The translations under genes were made by a program, and so were the position numbers. The notes beneath the pieces were generated by a model. It was given only the letters and a program-made list of their open reading frames with translations. It searched no databases and had not been told where the DNA came from. 7,776 nucleotides of DNA from an uncultured Ruminococcus sp. (GTDB lineage Bacteria; Bacillota; Clostridia; Lachnospirales; Lachnospiraceae), in assembly GCA_900541505.1 (NCBI GenBank), contig UQKK01000068.1, positions 1-7,776 on the forward strand. Direction: 5' to 3'. Position 1 is the first letter of the stretch, and each line of letters starts with the position of its first letter. Shown in pieces: positions 1 through 6,600 of the stretch.

Positions 1-266
1 CCATAGTAATCCAGGGAGGCGATAGGCAGCTGCAGCTGGTAGATCATGGAGTTGGTCATAACGGAGCAGGCGATGGACACAGGTAGATCAATGTTGGCCG
101 CCACAGCACGGGCGATGTTGTCGGTGCCGCCGCCAGCGGCGTAGGGGACCAGACACGAGATGTCTTCCGCCGGGTAAGCGGCTTCTTCACCGCCACCGCA
201 GCCCGACAGAATGCCGATCATCATAAGAAATACGCAGGCCAGTGCCAAGATATTTTTCTTTTTCAT
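1..266 (-). CDS. TctC-like solute-binding lipoprotein of a tripartite tricarboxylate transporter (5' part, runs off the window)
   Basis: This is the extracytoplasmic receptor that would deliver a carboxylate to the TctA/TctB membrane complex. The 88 complete visible codons begin with a lipoprotein signal peptide: KKK at residues 2-4, a hydrophobic core at about 5-20 and a lipobox LSGC with Cys23, so the mature protein is membrane-anchored. Residues 39-54 (LVPYAAGGGTDNIARA) match the conserved first strand and ligand-binding loop of TctC proteins (VPyapGGgtDiiaRa). The start at 266 has an AGGAGG at 275-280. It lies 47 nt after tctB. Oddity: the text passes from the GGGTD loop to a segment resembling the family's LPxxSLDDY region after only about 25 residues, where TctC proteins usually have about 75. 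An internal in-frame deletion of roughly 50 residues is therefore likely, and the gene may be non-functional. Family assignment is firm; intactness is doubtful. Confidence 0.8.
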   Translation of the reverse strand, partial: MKKKNILALACVFLMMIGILSGCGGGEEAAYPAEDISCLVPYAAGGGTDNIARAVAANIDLPVSIACSVMTNSMIYQLQLPIASLDYY

Positions 267-313
267 ATAATTTTCCTCCTAAGCAAAATAACGAAATGTA
301 GGAAAGAACGGAC

Positions 314-811
314 TCAGAAGAACTTGACATGCAGGATCTGTGTAAATACGAGGACCAGAACGGTTACGACAACAAGAGAATAGACAAACCGGATAAGATA
401 GAACTTTTTTTTGCTGGTACGTTCATGCTCCTCCCGCTGCGATTCTTCACAAAGACCATACACAACGCTCAGACAGAAAGTGAGCAGGAAAGAAGCAATG
501 GGAAAACCGATTAGTTCATAGGCGGGAACGAAAAGGAGCAGCGCAATCAGAGTAATGATCGTTTCCTTTTTCAACCTGAATTTGCCAGAGTCCCGCTCAC
601 CCTTCAGACTGATTGATTTGAGAAACAGAGGGATGCTGAATACCATCAGCAGAATACCGATGCCTTGAATAAAGGTGCGGGGTTCCGCCAGAAAGGGAAG
701 TCCGACAAACAGCATGACACCACTAACAGTTGATTCTGATGCGAACAGGAACAATCCAATTGCAAAAGAGAGAATGCTTAAAATGAAATCGTTGCGCTTA
801 CGAATGGCCAT
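314..811 (-). CDS. tctB: TctB family small transmembrane subunit of a tripartite tricarboxylate transporter
   Basis: TctB is the small integral-membrane subunit that works with the large TctA channel and a TctC receptor in secondary uptake of carboxylates. The 165-aa product has the usual length and layout: a short basic N-terminus (MAIRKRND), hydrophobic spans at about 9-24, 46-65, 84-103, 104-120 and 139-159, and a charged cytoplasmic loop at about 121-137 rich in E, R and K. There is no sharp sequence motif in TctB, so the call rests on hydropathy, size and its position just before a TctC-like gene. Its Shine-Dalgarno AAGGAGGT (818-825) overlaps the TAA of the upstream dehydrogenase (824-826), which makes translational coupling likely. 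The transported substrate cannot be read from the sequence. Confidence 0.85.
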   Translation of the reverse strand: MAIRKRNDFILSILSFAIGLFLFASESTVSGVMLFVGLPFLAEPRTFIQGIGILLMVFSIPLFLKSISLKGERDSGKFRLKKETIITLIALLLFVPAYELIGFPIASFLLTFCLSVVYGLCEESQREEHERTSKKKFYLIRFVYSLVVVTVLVLVFTQILHVKFF

Positions 812-823
812 TTACCCACCTCC

Positions 824-1597
824 TTAACTTGCCAAATGACCTCCGTCCACCGGGAGCGTCACACCACTAATGTAGTCGGAAGCAGATGAGGCCAGAAATA
901 CGACAGTACCCATCAGATCCTCGGGATGCCCCCATCTTCCCATAGGGATCCGCTTAGTGAGCTGTTTGCCCTGTTCCATCTGCTGCAGATCCTTGCTCAT
1001 TTCGGTGTCCATGTAGCCGGGAGCAATGGCGTTGACATTGATGCCGCGACCGCTCCACTCAGAGGAGAGCGCCATGGTCAATTGTTTGACGCCGCCCTTG
1101 CTGGAGACATACGCCGGCATGTTCCGCAGGCCGATGAAAGAATTGGTGGAGGCGATGTTGATAATTTTTCCCTTGCCCTGTTTCAGCATCACCTTGCCAG
1201 CCAGCTGGCTCATAAAGAAAACGCCCTTGATGTTGACCCCCATAATGCGATCCCAAGCGTCCTCGGGGAACTCCTCGGAGGGGCAGCGATACTGAAGTCC
1301 GGCACCGTTGACCAGAATATCCAGCCGTCCACCCAGAGCTGAAATCGCTTGCTGAAACCCGTTGCTGAGATCGTTGAGGTCCAATAGATTTGCTACCACG
1401 GCGTGGTATCCAGATTTGGCGCCACCCAATTCTGCCACCGTGTTTTCAACCTGTGAATTTGCGTCCAGAATGACAATCTCTGCACCGGCGTCATGAAGTG
1501 CGACAGCCATACCATAACACAGGCCGGTCTTTTTTGCGCCACCTGTAACAATGGCTTTTTTCCCTGCCAGGGAAAAAGCATTCATGTCAAAGCCCAT
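824..1597 (-). CDS. KduD-like short-chain dehydrogenase/reductase (SDR), probably NAD-dependent, acting on a sugar acid or keto-sugar
   Basis: A classical SDR oxidoreductase of 257 aa, the family's usual length. Visible elements are the Rossmann start VTGG (17-20), an acidic Asp45 at the end of the second strand (favours NAD(H) over NADP(H)), NGAG at 97-100 in place of NNAG, and the tetrad Asn122, Ser150, Tyr163 and Lys167. The C-terminal half closely follows E. coli KduD: NVNAIAPGYM, RIP.GRWG, DLMG, VFLASSASDY, a C-terminal VDGG. This points to 2-deoxy-D-gluconate or 2-keto-3-deoxy sugar acid type chemistry. The exact substrate is inference. Oddity: the nucleotide-binding turn reads TGGAKKTGLCYG, two residues longer than in KduD and with Cys27 where the third glycine normally sits. 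The start at 1597 is supported by AAGGAGGG (1603-1610) overlapping the transketolase stop; a second Met at codon 5 is too far from it. Confidence 0.93.
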   Translation of the reverse strand: MGFDMNAFSLAGKKAIVTGGAKKTGLCYGMAVALHDAGAEIVILDANSQVENTVAELGGAKSGYHAVVANLLDLNDLSNGFQQAISALGGRLDILVNGAGLQYRCPSEEFPEDAWDRIMGVNIKGVFFMSQLAGKVMLKQGKGKIINIASTNSFIGLRNMPAYVSSKGGVKQLTMALSSEWSGRGINVNAIAPGYMDTEMSKDLQQMEQGKQLTKRIPMGRWGHPEDLMGTVVFLASSASDYISGVTLPVDGGHLAS

Positions 1598-1609
1598 ATG
1601 CGCCCTCCT

Positions 1610-3697
1610 TTACATTTCAAATGTGATCGTATTTACAAGATCCTCTGCAGACAGGCCACAGAGTTTTGCCAGCTGTGTATAGGTTCCGGAGTGCAGATGC
1701 CGTGCTTTTCGCTCTCTGGTGCGGGTGCTGAGGGTGGTAATCTTTTCCGGCGACCAAGCGATTCCTCGCCGGTACATTTCGTCCAGATAAGAGGCAAACA
1801 GGAAACCGTTATTCTGTTCGGCAAATAGGATTCGTTTGCCTTGTTGGGTCAGCTGCGCAGCCAGATCTGCATCAAAGGAAGGCATGTCCACCACGGCGAT
1901 CTCGCGTCCCTGTTCCCGTAACGCCTTCTGGGCGTTGAGTCCCTCATAAATGCCTCGGCCACTAGTGATGATGACGGTGTCCGCATGAGGATCTCCGTGG
2001 ACATAGCCCTTTCCGTATTCAAATTGCAGGGATTCAGGGTAAATGGTTTCAGAAGCGGCTCGTGTGAGCCGAAGTAGCACCAGCCCCTTGCTACCCTTGG
2101 CAATCCATTTCATGACCGCCACCATCATTCGGGGACAGGCTACATCGATTACCCGCAAGTGAGGCAGCTGCATAAGCGCGGTAACATCGTCGATGCTCAT
2201 ATGGGTGGCGCCGTTAACACCGGTGTCAATGTTGCTAGCGGTAGAGAACAATGTAATATCCAGCTGATGGCCCTCGGACAGCCAGCCGTCACTTTTGGAA
2301 ATTGATTCCATTCGCTCTTGCTGACTGACCGTAATCCGGCGCAAAACTCGCCAGTCAAAAAAGACGCCAAAAGTGGAGTGCCAGACGTTATAGCCTTTTG
2401 CGGCAAAGGCCTCGGCGATGCCACTCATGTTGGATTCAGCAATGCCTACATTGATGCCGCGGTTTCCAGCATGTTTCAGCATACCGGGCTGAAGACCAGA
2501 GATCAGGCCCATATCCGCGTCCAAAGTAATCATTTTCGGGTCTCTGGAAAAGGCTGCTACCATATCCGCGGCAATTTTGCTGCACTGCAGCTTATCTCCG
2601 ATTTTGGGATCGGGTAGGTCGCGCTCCTGGTAATGCAGAGTCTTGTCTCGGGGAGCAGCCCGTTTGGTGCGGCGTTGAGAATAGCGGCGTATAACACCCA
2701 CAGGGCCATTTTCATCCTGCTGTACATCAATCCCCATCTTGGAAGCCCAGTGCAGGAGTTGCTCATATTCCTCCGGCGCACGCACCTTTGCAGCCTGTAG
2801 AAAATGACACAAGTTTTTAATGCGGGTTTCCCTGCGGAGCGTCTGCTGATGGATTTCCCATTCCGCCAGATCCTGCCCCACGGTGGTCTTGTGGCTCTCG
2901 GTGGCTTTGGAGAAACCACCTTCACCCTTGCGGCATTCAGAGATGATGGCCATGGGGCGGCTGTCGATCCGATGTTGGAAGTGCTCCAACGCATGGTAAA
3001 TCGGCTCGTACTCCTGACCGTTGACATCCAAAACATCAAAACCAAAGCTCTCCAATTTTTCTCGCAAGCTACCCATGGAAAGCATGAGACGGTGAGAGTC
3101 ATCGTTTTGTCCATAGTTGTGATCGATGAGAATGCACAGATTGTTCAGATTTTTGGCAGAGGCAAACATGAATGCCTCCCATGGAATGCCCTCCTGCAGT
3201 TCCCCGTCTCCCATCAGGCAGAATGTCCGCCCAACACCCTCTATTTTCTGCGCCATGGCAAAGCCGACAGCGGCACTGATGCCCTGCCCTAAAGGTCCCG
3301 TCGCGATATGTACTCCTGGCAGGATAGGGCCAGGATGTCCATTCAGATCGCTGTCACTTCCGCGGGAATTCTCCAAAAGCGCTCTGTCAAAGAAACCAAA
3401 ATCCGAAAAGACCGATGCCATACCGGCTATACCGTGTCCCTTGCTCTGTACGTAGATGTCACTTTCACGAGCAGTGGGGTCTTCCACATTTACATGAATG
3501 AAACCTCCGTAAAAAAGCGCGATCAGTGGAATCAGTTCTGAGAAGGTGCCACCGATGTGGATTCCCTGGTCTACAGCGTGGTTTCCCTGATATACCGTAT
3601 CCAAACGAAGGTCCGAATCCTTGACTTCCAGCAGCGCATATAGCGCCTTTTGGGCGATCGGGTGTTTCATTTTCAGATAATCACAGCTCAAGTCCAT
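1610..3697 (-). CDS. Divergent full-length transketolase-family enzyme (thiamine diphosphate dependent)
   Basis: A single-chain transketolase-like enzyme of 695 aa expected to transfer or release a two-carbon ketol unit. The N-terminal cofactor domain (about 30-300) has SKGHG (85-89), NGHPGP (119-124), ATGPLGQG (132-139) and the ThDP/Mg motif GDGELQEG (163-170) continuing to IDHN. A basic linker (337-351) leads to the pyrimidine domain (about 370-555) with the ThDP-activating Glu in GIAE (421), STFGVF (441-446) and NGATH (495-499). The C-terminal domain is about 570-690. Many clostridial transketolases are two separate subunits; this one is fused. Compared from memory with yeast transketolase, three of four phosphate-contact positions seem changed (Arg359, Ser386, His469), while the Arg of LTRA (546) remains, so a non-phosphorylated or unusual substrate is possible. 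Start at 3697 was chosen for GAGGAGG at 3704-3710; the upstream extension to 3808 is AT-rich control DNA. First gene of the operon. Confidence 0.9.
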   Translation of the reverse strand: MDLSCDYLKMKHPIAQKALYALLEVKDSDLRLDTVYQGNHAVDQGIHIGGTFSELIPLIALFYGGFIHVNVEDPTARESDIYVQSKGHGIAGMASVFSDFGFFDRALLENSRGSDSDLNGHPGPILPGVHIATGPLGQGISAAVGFAMAQKIEGVGRTFCLMGDGELQEGIPWEAFMFASAKNLNNLCILIDHNYGQNDDSHRLMLSMGSLREKLESFGFDVLDVNGQEYEPIYHALEHFQHRIDSRPMAIISECRKGEGGFSKATESHKTTVGQDLAEWEIHQQTLRRETRIKNLCHFLQAAKVRAPEEYEQLLHWASKMGIDVQQDENGPVGVIRRYSQRRTKRAAPRDKTLHYQERDLPDPKIGDKLQCSKIAADMVAAFSRDPKMITLDADMGLISGLQPGMLKHAGNRGINVGIAESNMSGIAEAFAAKGYNVWHSTFGVFFDWRVLRRITVSQQERMESISKSDGWLSEGHQLDITLFSTASNIDTGVNGATHMSIDDVTALMQLPHLRVIDVACPRMMVAVMKWIAKGSKGLVLLRLTRAASETIYPESLQFEYGKGYVHGDPHADTVIITSGRGIYEGLNAQKALREQGREIAVVDMPSFDADLAAQLTQQGKRILFAEQNNGFLFASYLDEMYRRGIAWSPEKITTLSTRTRERKARHLHSGTYTQLAKLCGLSAEDLVNTITFEM

Positions 3698-3703
3698 CTT
3701 GGC

Positions 3704-3710
3704 CCTCCTC
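3704..3710 (-). promoter_or_regulatory. Ribosome-binding site that fixes the transketolase start
   Basis: Read on the minus strand this is GAGGAGG, with its GGAGG core six bases before the ATG at 3697-3695. It selects this ATG over in-frame ATGs further upstream, which have no such site and would add 37 residues that look unlike any transketolase N-terminus. Confidence 0.85.
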
Positions 3711-3726
3711 CATTTTTTTAAATGGT

Positions 3727-3754
3727 ATTGTATTCGAGTGAGCAAAATGCACAA
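3727..3754 (-). promoter_or_regulatory. Possible sigma-70 promoter for the transketolase operon (proximal candidate)
   Basis: On the minus strand TTGTGC (3754-3749) and TACAAT (3732-3727) are separated by 16 bases. The -10 is good and the -35 is moderate. It would start transcription near 3720, just above the ribosome-binding site, leaving a short leader. It is one of three candidates in this AT-rich region and cannot be separated from them by eye. Confidence 0.25.
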
Positions 3755-3786
3755 AAATGATGCTGTGCAGATTGCTTTATACCGTA

Positions 3787-3815
3787 ATTTTACAGAGAGA
3801 AATAGCATTCATCAA
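3787..3815 (-). promoter_or_regulatory. Possible sigma-70 promoter for the transketolase operon (middle candidate)
   Basis: On the minus strand TTGATG (3815-3810) and TAAAAT (3792-3787) are separated by the optimal 17 bases, giving a start near 3780. The TGCTA-N7-TAGCA palindrome at 3835-3851 would then be centred at about -63, a position from which an activator can contact RNA polymerase. This is the arrangement I consider most coherent, but it is inference. Confidence 0.35.
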
Positions 3816-3834
3816 GGTATGTGTTGCAAAATAA

Positions 3835-3851
3835 TGCTATATTTTGTAGCA
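3835..3851. promoter_or_regulatory. Palindromic operator candidate TGCTA-N7-TAGCA
   Basis: Two perfect 5-bp half-sites, TGCTA (3835-3839) and TAGCA (3847-3851), flank seven A/T-rich bases in the divergent control region. Related hexamers occur at 3802-3807 (ATAGCA), 3889-3894 (TGCTAT) and 3896-3901 (TGCTAC). The 8-mers TTGTAGCA (3844-3851) and TGCTACAA (3896-3903) are exact reverse complements, 52 bp apart, close to five helical turns. The second cluster overlaps the regulator's own promoter, which suggests a regulator binding site and autoregulation. Which protein binds is inference; the adjacent regulator is the obvious candidate. Confidence 0.45.
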
Positions 3852-3863
3852 ATATTAACTCAA
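3836..3863 (-). promoter_or_regulatory. Possible sigma-70 promoter for the transketolase operon (distal candidate)
   Basis: On the minus strand TTGAGT (3863-3858) and TATAGC (3841-3836) are 16 bases apart. Its -10 lies inside the palindrome at 3835-3851, so a protein bound there would block it. Start near 3829 would give a leader of about 130 nt. Confidence 0.25.
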
Positions 3864-3875
3864 ATAAGATTTTAC

Positions 3876-3904
3876 TTGCCACAAAACCTGCTATATGCTA
3901 CAAT
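3876..3904 (+). promoter_or_regulatory. Sigma-70-type promoter of the regulator gene, with extended -10
   Basis: TTGCCA (3876-3881), a 17-base spacer and TACAAT (3899-3904) preceded by TG at 3896-3897 make a strong housekeeping promoter. The start would be near 3911, about ten bases before the ribosome-binding site. Because the -10 covers the area just after the upstream ATG at 3895, that ATG cannot be the translation start. The repeats TGCTATATGCTAC (3889-3901) lie between the -35 and -10, a typical place for a repressing site. Confidence 0.6.
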
Positions 3905-3921
3905 TTGAATCGAATAAAAAT

Positions 3922-3933
3922 GGAGGGAGGAGG
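3922..3933 (+). promoter_or_regulatory. Ribosome-binding site that fixes the regulator start
   Basis: GGAGGGAGGAGG ends three bases before the ATG at 3937, with a central GGAGG copy at about six bases. It is purine-rich and strong, and places the start at MKRFRIL rather than 14 codons upstream. Confidence 0.85.
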
Positions 3934-3936
3934 CCC

Positions 3937-5730
3937 ATGAAACGATTCCGTATATTAATCATTGCCCCATATTTGTCCTTCCAAGAGACTGCCGCGCCCG
4001 TCATCCAAGAGTTTCCTACGGTGGATTTTGAGATGCATACCGGAGATGAGTTTACGGCAATCTCTATTTTTAACTCCTATCCACCTAACGCCTTTGACGC
4101 AATCATTACTCGTGGTGCAATTGCGGCGATTCTTCGGCAGTTTACCTCTGTGCCGGTGGTGGAAGTGGATGTATCCTTATTGGATATCCTGCGGGCTATT
4201 AACCAACCGGGATTCAGCGATCAGCGTGTGGCGGTGGTCGGATATTCTAGCATTATTAATTCCGTCAAAAAAGTATTTGAAGTGCTTCAACTGAAAAACA
4301 CGGAGATTTACGAGGTGCGCTACGCAGAAGTTAAGGAACGGGTGGCGGAACTGGCTGACCGGGGATTTTCTTTGATTATTGGGGATGTGCCTTCCGTAAA
4401 TGCTGCTATGGCAAACGGACTTCGGGGACTCCTAATTCTGTCATCAGAGGATTGTATCCGCCAGTCCGTTATTGCAGCCATCTATTATTCGGAGTTGATG
4501 GAAAAGGGGCAGGAGATCACTCAGATTTTTCAGACAGTTATTGATAATTTAAAATTCCGGATTATCCTGATGGACCAGATAGGCAACGTAATTGTTGACA
4601 ATCGCGCGTTTGAGATTACCGATCATCAAACCTTTAAAAAAGAGTTGTTGCTATTTATTCCGGTGCTTTTGCAGCAGTCCACCGATAGGGGCTGTAAAAA
4701 AATCGGAACACAGGGAATCGAAATTATCGGCAAAAGGGTTTCTTATCGCAATCAGGACTGCTTCCTGTTCTTCATTTCACTGATGCATAAGGGATATGCC
4801 TCCCAGGCAGACATTACCATCGAAAAACCGCTTTCAGTGACACTGTCCCCGGAATTTATCAATACTCTTCAAAAGAATAACCCACGGGTACAAGCGGTGG
4901 CGGAGATTGTCACCGCATCCGTGTCTCCGCCGCCTGTGTTGATTTTGGGAGAATATGGTACCGGAAAAAGCAGTCTGGCCTATTATTTGCATGGCCTGCG
5001 CAAGGAGCCAATGGCTCCGTTCATCTTTGTGCGCTGCAACCTACTGACCAGGAAACGCTGGAATGCATTTTTGGATAAAACTGCATCACCTTTGAATGAA
5101 AACGGATGCACATTATATCTGGAGAACATTCACTTACTTCCAATAGAACTGCAGCAGGAGTTGAGCGCCTACATAGTTGATTCTGCTGCGGATCAGCGGC
5201 ACTTTATTATCGCTTCGGCAACGAATAGGATCCACCATCTTCTGTCCAATGACCAGTTCTTGTATCCGTTGTACCAGAAGATTTCGTCTCTCCATGTAAT
5301 CCTGGCACCTCTACGGGAATTTCCTGATTCCATTACGGACTTCTCACAGATTTTTTTAACTGCGGCAAATCAAGAATATCAAAAGAGTATCCGGGGATTT
5401 GAAGAAGGGGTCGTGGCTCTGCTGGAACAGCAGCATTGGAATACCAATTTATCCCAGTTAAAAACGTTTATTCAGCAATTAGTGTTGACCGCACAGGGAG
5501 CACAGATTACTCTGAAAGAGGCACAGACCCTGCTTTTAAATGACAATACTATTCCCCCGGAGGAGACGGAATACTTGAATTACAGTGGAATTGATATCAC
5601 AAAACCGCTGGAGGAAATTGAGCGGGATATTATTCAGCATGTACTGATGGAGGAAAACATGAACCAGTCCGCTGCGGCAAGGCGGCTGGGAATTAGCAGA
5701 AATACGATTTGGCGTAAGCTCCATGCTTAA
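3937..5730 (+). CDS. PrpR-N sensor regulator with degenerate sigma-54-type AAA+ domain and Fis-type HTH
   Basis: A 597-aa cytoplasmic transcription factor. Residues about 1-190 form a PrpR-N type sensor domain (RFRILIIAPYLSF, AIITRG, VAVVGYSS, IIGD). About 195-290 looks PAS-like. About 305-520 is an AAA+ module related to sigma-54 activators with a clear Walker A, GEYGTGKSS (338-346). The GAFTGA loop expected between 366 and 391 is absent, Walker B reads LYLENI (393-398) instead of LFLDEI, the arginine-finger position is Lys448, and the sensor-II WPGNVREL is WNTNLSQL (501-508). About 562-597 is a Fis-type helix-turn-helix (NQSAAARRLGISRNTIWRKL). It probably binds a small metabolite and DNA but does not remodel sigma-54 holoenzyme, comparable to TyrR, a related protein lacking GAFTGA. 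It is divergent from the transketolase operon, so local control of that operon is the natural inference. Confidence 0.88.
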   Translation: MKRFRILIIAPYLSFQETAAPVIQEFPTVDFEMHTGDEFTAISIFNSYPPNAFDAIITRGAIAAILRQFTSVPVVEVDVSLLDILRAINQPGFSDQRVAVVGYSSIINSVKKVFEVLQLKNTEIYEVRYAEVKERVAELADRGFSLIIGDVPSVNAAMANGLRGLLILSSEDCIRQSVIAAIYYSELMEKGQEITQIFQTVIDNLKFRIILMDQIGNVIVDNRAFEITDHQTFKKELLLFIPVLLQQSTDRGCKKIGTQGIEIIGKRVSYRNQDCFLFFISLMHKGYASQADITIEKPLSVTLSPEFINTLQKNNPRVQAVAEIVTASVSPPPVLILGEYGTGKSSLAYYLHGLRKEPMAPFIFVRCNLLTRKRWNAFLDKTASPLNENGCTLYLENIHLLPIELQQELSAYIVDSAADQRHFIIASATNRIHHLLSNDQFLYPLYQKISSLHVILAPLREFPDSITDFSQIFLTAANQEYQKSIRGFEEGVVALLEQQHWNTNLSQLKTFIQQLVLTAQGAQITLKEAQTLLLNDNTIPPEETEYLNYSGIDITKPLEEIERDIIQHVLMEENMNQSAAARRLGISRNTIWRKLHA

Positions 5731-5799
5731 ATACGGGCGTGCAGCTGCCGGCTTAAAGTCGCTGGCGACACCATTACTAAAGGAAAATTGCGGCTTGGA

Positions 5800-6591
5800 A
5801 TGACAACCAGCTCTGGATAGGCTGCATTGCCAATAATTTTACCGGCAGTAAAGCCGCGTCATTTTTGCAAAGCCGGACTACAGGCTTTTTGTTGGATGGT
5901 ACTGGAAACGGAAAAGTAGCGCTGGAACTGACCAGCAGCTGGTGTACGGTGTTGTATCCGTCATAGCTGGTCAATGGGCGCACTATGGAAACGGGGCACA
6001 GACTGTAGAAAATTTTGACATTTACCGCTGCTGACTGGTGGTTCCGGACTACTGGTATATCTTAGATGCCTCATCAGAAAAGGTGCGAAAAGCAAGCTGA
6101 ATCTGAAAGAACTGGCGGCTAATGAGACTTTACCTCACCTAATTCTCTCTGGAAGCTATTCCGCCATGGTACAAAGGTAAGTGTAGGCTTACCTGGAAAG
6201 CAGAGTAAGTGCCGTTCGTATTGATCCCGAACAACTGCTGTCTGGTGAACAGACGGAAACCGTACTGCAAGAAGCTATAAAATCTGCAAACAGGAGGCAT
6301 TCCGCTGTAAATCCTGTTGAATTAAGTGACTGCCAGCGATCTGGCGCGGAACGTATATCCAAGGGTTAATAAGCCGTATGGAAGTTTATGGTAGACATTG
6401 CAGTAGTTGGCGGCAAAAATCAGGCGTGGCAAGATATCGCTCCTGGCGTGCTGGAACTGTAGCCCATCGAACAGCTGGAACTAGGCCTTGTATTGAAATC
6501 TGGGAATTTCAGATATGAACAGCTTTTCCTGACAGTCTTGCGTACCGCGTGGGTTAGATATAGGCTTTATAACAATCCCGAGCAAAGATAA
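5800..6591 (+). pseudogene. Decayed four-carbon acid-sugar kinase (DUF1537/OtnK family)
   Basis: Pieces of one kinase appear in the expected order. IGCIANNFTG (from 5817) corresponds to the family's N-terminal IADDFTG and continues to 5870. KAGLQAF (5869-5889) is in another frame, then FLLDGTGNGK (from 5886) returns. LVNGRTMETGH (5967-5999) matches PVNGRTVYQGY of E. coli OtnK, LTGGSGLL (to 6054) matches its VTGGSGLA, LSGSYS (from about 6145) its LSGSCS, IAPGV (6436-6450) its ISPGVPW, and LVLKSGNF (6487-6510) its LALKSGNFG. From 6022 to 6588 one frame runs through but has stops at 6178, 6184, 6367, 6370 and 6460. About 80-110 residues are missing between several motifs. A possible original start is ATG at 5800. 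The living enzyme would phosphorylate tetronate-type sugar acids; this copy cannot be translated. It sits directly behind the regulator, so it was likely part of the same acid-sugar locus. Comparison is from memory. Confidence 0.75.
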
Positions 6592-6600
6592 AAGCCCACT

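Noticed and set aside
926..1342. Long open frames opposite the SDR and transketolase genes
   Set aside because: They are antisense shadows of strongly conserved coding regions with no start signals of their own.
3710..3725. Small hairpin CCATTT-N4-AAATGG next to the transketolase ribosome-binding site
   Set aside because: Weak A/T stem in a T-run; too little to claim a leader regulator or terminator.
3698..3808. Upstream extension of the transketolase by 37 codons
   Set aside because: The added residues match no transketolase N-terminus, and GAGGAGG sits correctly before ATG 3697.
3870..3885. TGGCA on the minus strand as part of a sigma-54 -24/-12 promoter
   Set aside because: No GC follows at the required 10-base spacing, and no other -24/-12 pair was seen between 3698 and 3936.
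3895..3936. Upstream ATG extending the regulator by 14 codons
   Set aside because: It lies inside the regulator's own promoter and has no ribosome-binding site, whereas ATG 3937 has a very strong one.
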